Source: Sialis fuliginosa (lineage: Eukaryota; Arthropoda; Insecta; Megaloptera; Sialidae). From it: a stretch of DNA of 64,000 nt. This document shows, piece after piece, positions 37,401 through 47,937 of the stretch (positions are counted from its first letter, which is position 1; each line of letters begins with the position of its first letter). The notes below the pieces were generated by a model. That model saw nothing but the letters and a program-made list of their open reading frames with translations. It was not told the origin of the DNA and made no database searches. The translations under genes were made by a program, and so were the position numbers. The stretch covers positions 17,767,001 through 17,831,000 of the forward strand of contig OY540817.1 in NCBI GenBank assembly GCA_961205875.1, in the 5' to 3' direction.

Positions 37401-39123
37401 AGGTTAAATAATATAACCCTTAACCTCTACAGCCGGCGGATAATGGTATATTAAATTTATAATAAGATAAACTACTTACAGTTTCTTCTGCTGGGTGGTT
37501 CCTGGACTGCATCCAGTGAATTGTATTAAGGTTAGGAGAAAAAAGGGGATGATGGAAATACAGTTTCACTTTTAACAATGCACAAAACACATAACATAAA
37601 ACAAAAGATAACTTAAAGTTTTATTCACTTTTAATTATAATAATAAATACGATATATATATCACAAAGGTGTGATAAAACAAAAAAAATATTATATTCTA
37701 AATTTAATGCACAAGGGTGCAAACTATGCGGATAGTTTATTTATAATAATAAGGGCATTAGCAAACGCTACTTAATGCTGCCTTTTTAATACTGTACTGA
37801 TTTAAACTCTCGCACGAAAACCAACATGTTTGCTCGTAACAAGATATAACATGTAAAACTATAAAAATAAAATTAATTATTAAATTTATTTGGCAGTGGC
37901 GCCACCAGGACGTGTAAATTAATATTAAATGCTATTTTTGACTTTTGGTTAAAATGTTTGTTGCGCATAAAGATTCTAATAATATTTTTAAATTATTTAT
38001 TAACTGAAAACACAGATTTCTATTAATTTACCCATAAAGAAAGGGAAGCACTGCTTCCATGGATAATTATTTTCTCAACGTTTACGCGTGGTTTGCTCAT
38101 GCTCAGTATTGCAAATTCCAGCTTGGTAAGACAGTTAATAATTTTTTAAGGGCTACGAAACAAGGGTCGGTTCACGAGGCACACAATTATCTGGAGGTCA
38201 AAAACAAAGAATAGCTATCGCAAGAGCTCTTGTGCGAAATCCAAGGATCTTGCTTCTAGACGAAGCTACATCTGCATTAGATAACCAAAGCGAAAAGGTA
38301 CAATATAAAATTAAACTGACAATAGACATGATGCCTAATTTAACAAAAAACTATTCTATGATGATCTTACGTGTCTCCTATTTCCAAAAAAATACTTATC
38401 ACTGTAGAAAATAAAGGTTTAATCGCAAAAATTGACCCTTTTAAAACTTTTTGACACCAAAACGCTTGAAGGTGTCATGGCGTATTTGTGACGTCAAGCA
38501 TATTGTCAACAATAACAAATCCTTCTTCCATCGCGAACGTTTCTCGGTTTTAGTTTTGGTAACACAAAACTGAGCAAATTGATAATTTAAAACCACAAAA
38601 TAATTTATAAACAGTGCAGATATTAATCAAACAAAATAATGTTTACTTAGGCGTGACGTCATTCACTCTGATTGGTGTTCCATCTAACATGACGGATTGC
38701 TGTATTTTGTGTTTTTATTTTAACAAAAATTATATTAATCTTGCTTTTAATATAAAAATAAATACATTTTTTAGAATCTTTTTAACCTATTTCATTATTT
38801 AAAATCATAATTTCAGTGATGCTTTGTTACTGGCATCATGCCTATTGACATAAATTTTACTGAAAATAAATGGATGGAGTGTTTTTTCTTACACATTGTA
38901 CTGTATAACTTTATTTTTGTATAATTAGGTGGTGCAAGTAGCGTTGGACCATGCCCGCGAAGGACGAACTTGCATTGTTATCGCTCATAGATTAACAACA
39001 ATACAAAACGCAGACATTATTTGTGTTATTAACAAAGGTAAAATCTCTGAAGCAGGAACGCACAGTGAGTTGTTGATGAAGAAAGGTCTCTACACGCGTT
39101 TACATGCGCTTCAAATGAGCTAG
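28451..39123 (+). CDS. ABCB1: ABCB full transporter (P-glycoprotein / multidrug resistance)
   Basis: Coding exons: 28451-28587, 28803-28869, 29113-29303, 30020-30268, 30331-30502, 30564-30688, 31159-31348, 31417-31641, 31710-32059, 32361-32734, 32805-33067, 33301-33616, 33999-34395, 34788-34950, 35935-36129, 36203-36412, 38151-38297, 38929-39123. They total 3,966 nt, i.e. 1,321 aa plus TAG, a normal length for P-glycoproteins. ABCB1-type pumps use ATP to export amphipathic compounds across the plasma membrane. Architecture TMD1-NBD1-linker-TMD2-NBD2. NBD1: Walker [10 protein letters not shown] (~471), LSGGQRQR (~581), [19 protein letters not shown]. The linker ~690-745 is acidic and Ser-rich. 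NBD2: GPSGCGKST (~1110), LSGGQKQR (~1222), [18 protein letters not shown]. The start is the first ATG after a leader acceptor at 28440. Exons 1-4 are duplicated 25 kb upstream. Introns carry several MITEs. Confidence 0.95.
29003..29076. mobile_element. Old remnant of the AGGACCCCGCAG foldback family (copy B)
   Basis: This is the counterpart of the remnant at 3912-3988, with small base changes in the terminal motif (CTGTGGGGTCC). Its presence in both copies dates it before the segmental duplication. Confidence 0.6.
29398..29940 (+). mobile_element. ~530-bp MITE, ATGATGCC-end family (copy B intron 3)
   Basis: Orthologous to the element at 4300-4832, and inserted before the segmental duplication. 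It retains the TGACGTCA palindrome near 29586 and the same short inverted ends. Confidence 0.7.
30759..31000. mobile_element. TGTCCGG-end MITE, copy 3 (ABCB intron 6)
   Basis: Ends TGTCCGGTATTATAAAG and CTCGGACA enclose the same inner palindrome as the other family members. It lies in the intron between ABCB exons 30564-30688 and 31159-31348. Confidence 0.7.
33640..33860. repeat. Single copy of the repeat family at 9430-9860
   Basis: Shares TCGAATTTCG, TTAGTTTCAGAGTTATTTGA and TTTCACCCCTTTAAACCGTT with the ABCA-intron copy. It lies in the ABCB intron between exons 33616 and 33999. Confidence 0.7.
34435..34766. mobile_element. TGTCCGG-end MITE, copy 4 (ABCB intron 13)
   Basis: The ends ATCCGGTATTATAAAGGAGC and GCTCCTTTATAATACAGGAC are inverted. 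It occupies most of the intron between exons 33999-34395 and 34788-34950, and its right end stops only 21 bases before the exon 14 acceptor. Confidence 0.78.
34984..35885. mobile_element. Long foldback element (ABCB intron 14)
   Basis: Left TGTCCAAGATAAGCGTGAAA pairs with right TTTCACGCTTATCTTGGACA. The arms match through almost the entire 900 bases (for example TTAAATGAGATGAATTATTT inverted near 35820). It fills the intron between exons 34788-34950 and 35935-36129. No gene is inside. Confidence 0.88.
36621..37352. mobile_element. Foldback element, second copy (ABCB intron 16)
   Basis: Same family and arm sequences as 12787-13520, again a long hairpin. It lies in the 1.7-kb ABCB intron between exons 36203-36412 and 38151-38297. 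Confidence 0.9.
37353..38150 (-). other. Intron DNA of repeat character, unclassified
   Basis: The rest of ABCB intron 16 after the foldback element. It contains CCTCTACAGCCGGCGGATAA and CCTGGACTGCATCCAGTGAA, unlike the AT-rich surroundings, and on the minus strand a donor-like GAAACTGTAAGT near 37480. GGCAGTGGCGCCACC near 37893 resembles a hAT-like end. I could not define element borders. Confidence 0.35.
38320..38860 (-). mobile_element. ~530-bp MITE, ATGATGCC-end family (ABCB last intron)
   Basis: Reverse-oriented copy of the family at 4300-4832, filling most of the last ABCB intron (38298-38928). Its ends read ATGATGCCTAATTTAAC and GGCATCATGCCTATTGAC. TGACGTCA is again present (about 38654). 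Confidence 0.7.
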
Positions 39124-39134
39124 GATCAGCGTTT

Positions 39135-39140
39135 AATAAA
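39135..39140 (+). terminator. Poly(A) signal after ABCB
   Basis: AATAAA 12 bases after the stop codon. Further AATAAA hexamers lie at about 39357 and 39495, so a longer 3' UTR is also possible. Confidence 0.45.
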
Positions 39141-39857
39141 ACATTATAACTCGCCATTGGGTTATGAATAAGATTGCACGAGGCGCAGTTAACTATCAAA
39201 TGTTTATTTGGGTAAATAAAAAGAATTATTGATTCCACAGCCTAAAATATTAAAATTATGAAAAAAACATCTATGAAGTAAATGCACAGTGCTTCCTCGT
39301 GCTAAGGTAGTTAGAGACCGGGATTCTATTGTACTGAATATTGAACAATTTACATAAATAAAATTAATATGTAGGACATAGGTATATAGATTTTGTTTAA
39401 TATTTTTAGAAAAAGAATTACATTTTGTACTTTAGATTTTTTTAAAATTACAATTGAGTGTGATATTTTTTATATAAGAAATTTTATTTGTACAATAAAA
39501 TATTTATTTTATTTAAAACACTGTTTTATTTAATCTTTCTTTTATACCTATCTGAAAAAAGGTAAAAAATACTGAAGGTAAGATAAATTAATAAATAAAT
39601 ATCATTAGTTGTGTGTTTATTATAAAATTATTTACAAAAGTGTTTTTTTTTAATTCTACATCTAAATTAATTAAAACTTTAATACAATATTAACATTTAA
39701 AAAAAGTACTTGTTAAAATCAAAATTATATTATTTTATTTATTTAACCCTTTTACATACAAGCGACATATTTGTCCCTTATATTTTTTTATAATTTTGTA
39801 CGTTAATTTAATAATTTAACGTGCAAAATTACAATTGTATGTAAAATGGTTAATTAG

Positions 39858-39909
39858 CACATATTGCAAGGGAATCTTTATATTTATAAAGATTCCCTTC
39901 CAATATGTG
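39858..39909. repeat. Perfect hairpin between convergent ABCB and KIF4
   Basis: CACATATTG-C-AAGGGAATCTTTATA pairs with TATAAAGATTCCCTT-C-CAATATGTG around a short centre. The stem is about 25 bp with one unpaired base on each side. It lies in the spacer between the two converging 3' ends; the rest of this spacer is AT-rich and empty. Confidence 0.8.
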
Positions 39910-40133
39910 ATAAAAAACTATATTGTGGGATAAAATGTTGGCCAATACAACGACATTTACACCCAGAAGCCAAAATAACAATGAACATTATCATCTTAAT
40001 AATAAATAGTTATTTGTAAATATTTAAAACTTATTTGTCTAGATATAAAAAAATAGTCAAGTTTTTAAAAAGAAACATTTCATCACAGAAATAAATATGT
40101 ATAATAATTGTCTGTACAAATTATCTAATGTTT

Positions 40134-43100
40134 TCACATCACAAATGTATCATTAATAGGGTCGTAATTTTCAAAGAGCTCCCTGAAATTAAAACAACAA
40201 TTATTTATTAACATCTAAAAATAAAAACAATTACATTGTAGATATACCGGGTGAAATTAAACAAAATGAATGGTGAAAAATGTTTTGGATCAAAGTTATA
40301 ACATATATACATATATGGCAGAATCATAATTTACGAAAAAAATAAGCAACTTTTATCTGAATTTTTTTTTAGAAAAATTTTTTTACGATATAAAGCACAA
40401 CTGGCATAAATTTCTTGATTTTCAATTATTTTTTACTCAAAAAGAAAATCGCAAGAGACAAAAAGCTACCTTATATTACTGAGAAAGAGTAGTTCTACAT
40501 CAAAATATAACTTGAATCAAAACTAATATTTAAAAAAAAATTTATTCAAGTAATAATATGACTAATTTACATAAACCCATGTAAATATATATATATGTAC
40601 ATATATAAATATAATACCATAGAACTATTATTAAAAATAATAAATAGAAGTTTATGACAAAGTATAACAGAACATTTATTTACACATTATTAAAATTGTA
40701 TTCCCAAAAAGTATAGGACATGCTGTACCATACCAAATATGAAAGGAAGTAGTTTTTTTTTATAAAACTTAAGAACAAATATCGTTTTTATAAAATTAAT
40801 TACCTCGGTTTTTTCGACTTTCCTTCAGTGTCACTTTGACTATCTTCGGATGTAGTACTCTACAAATAATATTAAACAATAATTAGGTACTACTACATAA
40901 GTTTAAGAACCACTGCTTTAAAGTATACAAGTATATTTTATTAACACTTACCTCTTTGTTGACACATTTTTCTGGCTTGCACTTACAGTTAGCCGAACAG
41001 CCGACCGTCAATTTTCGACAGCTGCACTGTCGCGTTGAACAAGATGTCTTACAGTTACATTTTGTTTGTCCGTCAGACGTCCTCTTAACTGCAGCTGTTG
41101 TTTCTACATCAAACATTGTCTGCCGCTGAAAAATTTATTAAAAATTAGTAAATAAAATTTATTCGTCACAAAAAAAAATAATCACATACTTTAAGCTTCT
41201 GTATCCGTTTGAAGAAGGGTGTTTTTTGCCAGTCGGGATCAAGATTGTAATCATCAGGGTCAAAGTCACCAGAACTTTCCAATACTTCTAACGTTTCTAG
41301 ATAAATGTCTTCTTCACGCGTCTTTTTCCGTTTGGTTAGTTTGCTTTTTTCTTTCTTCTGTAAGATATAAAATTTATAAAATTAAAAACTTGGTAAAAAT
41401 TCTAAGGGGTATAAAAAATAATTTACAGTAAAAAAATGTCAATGTTCGATGATAATTTTAATTTAATTTTACTAACCGTAATAAAATTTTAGAATTAACG
41501 TTAATCATTGTTCAAAAAATTAAATTTTAAATTACCCAAGAAAAATTACTCAAATGTAAATACACAATAAAGATTATTACGTACCTCTGGTGTTACATTT
41601 ACCTCTGGCATTACATTTTCTTTTTCAACAACAAATGTGCTGTTTACCAACGGTAACTGAAAAAAAAAAATTTTTTTTAGTTGATTCACATAAAACTTAT
41701 TTTTTTGATTTTTGTAAAGTTAATCACCAAATTCACAAGCCGTACCTGTGGTGGTGGTGGTGGTGGTGAATGTGTCTTTTTACCACTTAATTCTCCAAAT
41801 AATACAGACACTTTTTCTTCATATTGTTGAACTATTTCTTGGAGCTGAATGAATAAAATACAATCAATACAAAATAAATTGTAAAAGTAAGATATGTTTC
41901 AAAATGTGCCTAATAGGTAATTTATACGCAGTTTTAATAATGCAAGGGTTACATAGACCCCAAAGAGATTTTGAAATTTTATTGATAGTCGAATCTTTAT
42001 CAATTTGAACAAATGAGTGTTCAAATCAGTAGATGGAAATGTGAATTAAATTTAATTAAAGTAGTAACTATACGTTTTCTCATTACCTGTTTCTCATATT
42101 TCATTTCAGCGACTTCGAGTTGTTTGTTCTTTTCTTGCAATTCCTGATTAAGTTCTTCCATTTTGTCTTTATGTTCTATTTCCATGTCTTCGGTTTTTGT
42201 TTTCAAAATCAATTCCTTACGCTTAATATCACTGATTGTATTAAATAATTGTTTCAGAGCACATTTCGCTTCTATCATTGTTTGTATACCGTCAAAACGT
42301 GATTTTGATTTATTTTCTGAAATGTATTAACATAAAACATATTTATATTATTTATAAAAAAACAATTGAACGTCAGTATTTTAAAAATTGCATTTTTTAC
42401 CTTGATAAGAGTCAGCAATTTTTTGTTTGAGTTCAGCTATTTGGGCGCTTCTCAGTTCTAGTTCTTCATCCAACTCTTTAGCCCTCTCTGAATTAGCATC
42501 GAGAGTTTCTTTCTGCTGCGCCAGCACAGCACGGTCTTCTATTAAGTGTTCTAAAGTATGTTCGGCTCTCACTGTACTCAAGATAACTTGTATTTCCTGT
42601 GATATCCAGTTTTGTACTCGTTCCATTTTACCTTAATTAAATAATACCATTTATATTAGTTTTTTTGTCATTTATTATGTTAGAAGCTAAAACAAGTAAA
42701 CCCATTTAAATGAGAAATACTAAAATGCAAAATTAAAAAAAAAAAATTTACTTTTTTTTTAATAGAACAACCATATTTTATAAAAATATATATTTATTTA
42801 TGTTAGGACAAAACAAATCACAAAGACAACAAAATAAACTTATACATGGGCGTGTTTTTCAATTAAGAAATTTAAAACGGTTGAAGGTACGTTAGTGAAT
42901 GTATATATCAAGAAATCATAAAAAAATTCTAAGAAGCTATCACGGCACATACCAGATTGATTCATCGCTCGTCTGTCTTGAGCTGCTTTCTGTACCATCA
43001 AAGCATCTTTAAGTTGTTTATTGACAGCAGCTGCTTCCTCTACCTTCCTCCTCAGCACGGTTTGTTGTTTTGCATGCATGTTTTCCATACGGACCAACTG

Positions 43101-45071
43101 ACTCTGTAGTTTTCGATCTTTGTCTTTCAATTTACTCATTTCTCTATCTTGTTCTTTCTTCCATGCTTTGAACTTTTCGGCTTCACTGCGCATTTGTCTA
43201 ATTAATCGCACTTTCGCTTGTTTTATTGTCGCGATTTCGTTCCGAAGCTGATTGATTTTGCTGTCATCTCTTTCTTTAAGTTTCAATAACCGATCTTTCT
43301 CTATATTCTTTTTGCGTAACATTTCGATTTTTTCTTCTAATTCGGAGATCTTCTTTTTTGTTGTTTCAGAATTTTTCGTTTTTAGTGCCGCAAGTAATTC
43401 ATTCCGTTCTTTTTCTAATGATTCTACTCGTCTTTTTATATCTAAATCTTCTGTGTAGTGCTTTAAAGAATCAGCATTCTCCATTAATTGTGCTGCTAAC
43501 CGTTCTTTGACAACTAATTCTTCGGAAAGTTTCTTCAGTTGACTGTTAAGTTCGAACTGTTGCATTGTATGAGTTTCTTGACGTTTATCAAAAGTATGGT
43601 GTTCGTCCTCGGATAATTTGTCTTCGTTTGAATTTTGACTGATGGTTAGTTCATGATCCAACAAATTAGTTTCTGCAGTTCTACGGAGAATTTTTATATC
43701 ATCTATTTTCTTTTTGACTTGTTCAAATTTAACAATTTGTTCATTATTTAATTCTGCTTTATCCAATGTTTGTAAGAACTCAAATTCCAGATCAATGATT
43801 TGATTTTTAAACTTTTCATTATCCATTTCAACAATGATATTTTTTTCACACAGAGACGTATAGTCAAGAAGTGTTTTCTCTAGCTTATCAGATAGGAGCC
43901 TATTTTTAAGTTTAAGCTCCTTGTTTTCTTGCTGTAATTGAAAACTTTCAGCTGGACAGATTGATTCTCTACCACCGCGCTCCAATAACTGCATCTGTAA
44001 TTCTCGTACTTTTTGATTTAAACGGACAATTTCTGCCGCTTTCGGATCTTGGTTTATAATTGGCTTGTTCTTTATTTTACGCGCACGATCTGCATATCTT
44101 AATGTACTTAATGTTTCATCTAAATTATAGTCTGCCGGGCTGATACATGCTATCATCAGAGTGTAAGAATTCCCTCCAAGTGAATCTTGAAGCAATCTTG
44201 TTAATTTACTGTCACGATACCCGATGAAGCCAGTACCTTTCTGAGCATCTTCACCCAGAGCAGATATCACATTCCCTAAAGCAAGCAGTCCTTTATTAAT
44301 ATTTACACCTTCTTTAAATCTATCTCCTGTAGCTTTAGTTTTTTTTGGGCGTTCCGAGCCTGCTAAGTCAACTAAATGAAATTTGGCTGACATTGCACTA
44401 TTTTCATCACCTTTTTTCTGTTGTTGAACGGAAATAGTAAATATAGCATGACTTCGTGAAGAATGTGCATTCATTGCTGTTGCACCAGTAACACGGCCTT
44501 GCGATCCCTGGATTAGACAGTTGATAGTATCTTCAGTGGACATAACATGTCGCTCTGTCAATCCAGGTATAATGATACCACGACCTGCTTCCCGGATATC
44601 CATTGTGCATTGTTCACGTGGCCTATCTGCTAATAAATCATACAGAGACTCCTGGTATAGCTCCATGAATGAAACGCTTATTTGGAAATCAGTATCCGGA
44701 GTTTTTTCAATTTTAGAGAAGATATCCTGTACTGCTCTGGGTATAACACCCATGTCTTGTTGTCCAGTGTAACATGTACCCATTGAGTGTGTCTTACCGG
44801 ATCCTGTTTGGCCATAAGCCAATATTGTTACGTTATAGCCTTTAAACAGGCTACCTATCATGTCTTTTATCGCTGTTTCATAAAATTCATGTTGAGACGT
44901 GTCTGAATCAAACACATAATTGTATGTGAACGCTTTATCGGTACCTTTTACTATTATTTGTGGTTCGTTAGGTACGGCATCTATTATATTTTGACATCCA
45001 CGAACGATTTCGTTTTCTACTAAAGGTCTGATTCGCAAAGCAACTTGTACTGTTGTCAAAGCATCGGCCAT
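40134..45071 (-). CDS. KIF4: Chromosome-associated kinesin KIF4 (kinesin-4 family)
   Basis: Minus-strand exons in order: 45071-42953, 42631-42401, 42316-42087, 41844-41746, 41656-41585, 41357-41190, 41125-40952, 40859-40804, 40182-40134. They total 3,198 nt, i.e. 1,065 aa plus TGA. KIF4 is a plus-end microtubule motor that binds chromosomes and the anaphase midzone (known for the family; the Drosophila relative is Klp3A). The first exon alone encodes the N-terminal motor (P-loop GQTGSGKT 87-94, switch I NAHSSRSH 201-208, switch II VDLAGSER 234-241), the neck, and most of the coiled coil. Later exons add SGKMERVQNW, more coiled coil, a poly-Pro stretch (~906), DPDWQKTPFFKRIQ, and the Cys-rich domain (CNCKTSC, CSCRK, CKCKPEKC) that binds an iron-sulphur cluster in KIF4A. 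It ends NDTFVM. An acceptor TTTCAG directly precedes the ATG, so a leader exon exists upstream. Confidence 0.95.
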
Positions 45072-45264
45072 CTGAAATGTTTAAAAATTTATAAATTGTC
45101 AAAAAAATTACAAACAAGTGATTTGATAGTTGTATGATAATGAATCAAACAAGGCTATGAATATACCAGACAGGTATTTGGTATTTGATTGTAATATTTA
45201 TTTTTTAATGTAATCACTAATCATGTATATAAATAGTTAAGATATTTTAAATTTTGTATGAGTA
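45072..45264 (-). other. KIF4 leader intron, AT-rich
   Basis: Sequence directly upstream of the KIF4 ATG on its strand, starting with the splice acceptor AACATTTCAG. Nothing else is recognised. Confidence 0.4.
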
Positions 45265-45690
45265 TAGTTTAAACGTAATTTTAATATCTTGTATTTTGCT
45301 CAAGGATTTACTAATAAGATAATTAAAACATATTAAATGTATAGTATGTACAATCTGTTGTCTGCATTTATTAAAATTTAAATTCAATAAAAATCAGCCT
45401 TAATTTATTTTGTGTAATTATGTACTGTCATTAAGAGTTTAAACGTAATTTTATGATCTTTGTTGGATTTTGTTCAAGTATTTACTAATTAGTTAATAAG
45501 ATAACCAAATAAATTTTGTACGTGATTTGTACAATCAAGTTGAAACGTAATTTTAAAATCTTTGTTGTTTTGTTCAATATTTACTATGTAATTAGAAAAC
45601 CAAAACACATTAATTAATTTTTTTAATGTTTAGTACAATCTGTTGTCTTCTATATAATTCAAATTCAATAAAAATCGGCCTTACTTTCAT
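45265..45690. repeat. Three diverged ~150-bp repeats upstream of KIF4
   Basis: AAACGTAATTTTA begins blocks at about 45270, 45438 and 45540. Shared later motifs are TGTTCAA-TATTTACTA, TACAATCTGTTGTCT and AATTCAATAAAAATC-GCCTTA. The middle copy is shorter. They probably lie in the KIF4 leader intron. Confidence 0.75.
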
Positions 45691-45854
45691 TAGAAATCTA
45701 AATAATTAAAATGAATTCTGAAAATATACTTACATTGATAAAATATATAGAAATGTATGTAAAAAATGAACAATAAATAAAACACACAACAAAAATACGC
45801 GATTTACTAAAATATAAATACTAACAATTACTTAGTTTTAAACAAATTCATTTC

Positions 45855-45965
45855 TTACTGATGTCAGAACGCAAATAAGCGCAAACGTTCATCAGTAACG
45901 TTTATAAGAAACCGTTAATTCAAATGTATCGTTCATCGTTTCTAACACTGTGACCAACAAAAAAG
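45855..45965 (-). promoter_or_regulatory. Candidate KIF4 promoter / leader exon
   Basis: A locally less AT-rich stretch with repeated AACGTT/CGTTCATC motifs. On the minus strand GACATCAGTAAGAAAT offers a donor at about 45859 that could splice to the acceptor before the KIF4 ATG. A TTTGAA hexamer (the CHR core found in mitotic gene promoters) lies at about 45918 on this strand, but such short motifs occur by chance. Low confidence. Confidence 0.3.
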
Positions 45966-46931
45966 ACGGTTACTCTGTTTACATGGTTTACACTGAAAAA
46001 TCTATATTATTTTTCAAATTTTTATCATCAGGTGTATTATATTGTTAAAATAACAATATGTAATACATAAAAGTATGTTAGTAAATATTTAACAAAATTT
46101 ATTTAATTATAATATACTGACATTTATTAACCTTGGGGTTTACTTGTGTAAATAGTACCATACGACAAAAAAACGAAGTTTGATAACAAACGTTACAAGT
46201 TCGTCCTTCTATGCACTTGCCAACTTAATAATAGTAAAAATGACGCTCCTCCATATTTAAAAAAATATTGTACGAAAGTTGTTTGGAAGATTCAAGGCAT
46301 TCAAAGTATATTTCAATGCTCGTAATATTCATAATATTATTAAAGAAAAATTATTAAATGTGAGTCGATGTATCGTAGATTTAAACCGTTAGCAAAGTTA
46401 AGAACCAATATAAATATACTTAAGAATATTATCGAAAAGATGGCAGCATAATGTCATTGTATTTCATAGACGCGCTTAATTCGGAAAAAGAGCCGTCAAA
46501 TTTACAAAAAAGTCTGAAAAATAGAAATTTAATTCTTTAAAATGTAATTTTATTTTTTGTTCTTTTTTCTAGCAATATTTTAATGACTGCTAATGTTTTT
46601 TTCATTTTCCGAAAATTTTTTATTTGTTAATTACTATTTTTTTTTTATACAAAATATTTTTCAATTATAAACTTGAACTCGACCCGAGACTTAAAAAATA
46701 ACGGTTTTTAAATCCAAATAGTTTGCAACATTATGAACCCAAACCCGAACCGAAATTTATATTTGAGCCCAAACCAAATCCAAACCATAAATAAATTCTT
46801 TTTGGTGACCCATTTGCTCTCTGTAAAAAGTACCCAAAACTTCAAAATTTATTTTTATGAGATTGAGTAAACATACCAAATAAAAATTAATTAATTATTT
46901 TATTCTATATTTACAATTAAAAGAATATACA
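45966..46931. other. Intergenic, AT-rich, nothing recognised
   Basis: I see no gene here. Short T- and A-runs only. AACCCGAACCGAAATTTATA and related phrases near 46740-46800 are simple-sequence-like. Confidence 0.45.
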
Positions 46932-47389
46932 ATGAATTTTATGAAACAGCGATAAAAGACATGATAGGTAGCTTGTTTAAAGGCTATAATGTAACAATAT
47001 TGGCTTATGGCCAGACAGGATCCGGTAAGACACACTCAATGGGTACATGTTACACTGAACAACAAGACATGGGTGTTATACCCAGAGCAGTACAGGACAT
47101 CTTTTCTAAAATTGAAAAAACTCCGGATACTGATTTCCAAATAAGCGTTTCATTCATGGAGCTATACCAGGAGTCTCTGTATGATTTATTAGCTGATAGG
47201 TCATGTGAACAATGCACAGTGGATATTCGAGAAGCACGTCGTGGTATCATTATACCTGGATTGACAGAACGACATGTTATGTCCACTGAAGATACTATCA
47301 ACTGTCTAATCCAGGGATCGCAAGGCCGTGTTAAAACACTACACCGAAGATTTAGATATAAAAAGACAAGTAGAATCGTTAGAAAAAAT
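46932..47389 (+). pseudogene. Inverted, internally deleted KIF4 exon fragment
   Basis: 46932-47333 is a near-identical inverted copy of 44489-44890 (both 402 bp), covering the KIF4 motor from the EFYETAIKD region through the P-loop GQTGSGKT to GSQGRV. It then jumps at 47334 to a ~56-bp piece matching about 43410-43465 in the coiled coil, so about 1 kb of the parent is missing. The junction changes the reading frame and the product would end soon after. All matched sequence comes from one exon, so reverse transcription cannot be tested from it. A few replacement changes are present (for example Gly to Glu after CYT). It has no start context or splice sites of its own. It is a recent partial duplication. 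Confidence 0.9.
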
Positions 47390-47469
47390 ATATAGTTGCT
47401 CTAATACAATATAACTTAAAAACAAATACTTAAATATCTTATTTTACGTAATTTGATGAATTTCATCTG

Positions 47470-47937
47470 TTAAGTGAGAGTCAGAGGTGTATTATGTATT
47501 TTAGATCGATATGTGTATTGAAATCTGAATGGTCTTTGCATAAGTTGAAGCCTCTTCAAACGGTAACTGGGTGATCTTGGTGGACATAAAATCGGTATCA
47601 AACTTGCAGGCCATGGTATCTTCTGTTGGATTAGATTTCGAGCATGGGTTGGAAATGGTCGCTCCTGAAGATGGATGGCATTAGATGGAATTTCACACTC
47701 GGGTGATATAGGTGAAAATGACTTTTTGTTAGTTTGGGTAGTGGCGTGTTGTTCAACTGGATTAAGATCGGTTGTGCTTGTAGGTGAAGTAAATTGGACA
47801 CCTTTTGCTGCACGGTGGCGCTGTGCTCTAAGGATACGACGTACACTAAGACCACCACCACGGGGATACTTGCGGCACCTCTTTCGCTTTTTTTTAGTTG
47901 GTGGTGGTGAAGGTTGAAGATTTGATGGGGACGCCAT
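47470..47937 (-). CDS. Hypothetical basic, proline-rich protein (155 aa)
   Basis: An uninterrupted frame on the minus strand from ATG at 47937 to a stop at 47470, in a patch clearly richer in GC than its surroundings. The N-terminus is Pro-rich and then strongly basic (PPPTKKKRKRCRKYPRGG), a likely nuclear or nucleic-acid-binding signal, followed by SVRRILRAQRH. The rest is Ser/Thr/Pro-rich with no membrane segment or signal peptide. I do not recognise the family. It starts about 80 bases from the KIF4 fragment. It could be a true single-exon gene, one exon of a longer gene, or a chance frame in a transposed GC-rich patch. Confidence 0.4.
   Translation of the reverse strand: MASPSNLQPSPPPTKKKRKRCRKYPRGGGLSVRRILRAQRHRAAKGVQFTSPTSTTDLNPVEQHATTQTNKKSFSPISPECEIPSNAIHLQERPFPTHARNLIQQKIPWPASLIPILCPPRSPSYRLKRLQLMQRPFRFQYTYRSKIHNTPLTLT

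Noticed and set aside
37353-38150. Long terminal repeat or host exon in ABCB intron 16
   Set aside because: No matching second terminal repeat, no primer-binding site and no coding frame were seen; left unclassified.
44521-44772. 83-codon plus-strand frame inside KIF4 and its twin at 47050-47301
   Set aside because: Antisense shadow of the conserved motor exon; the second is the same shadow in the duplicated fragment.
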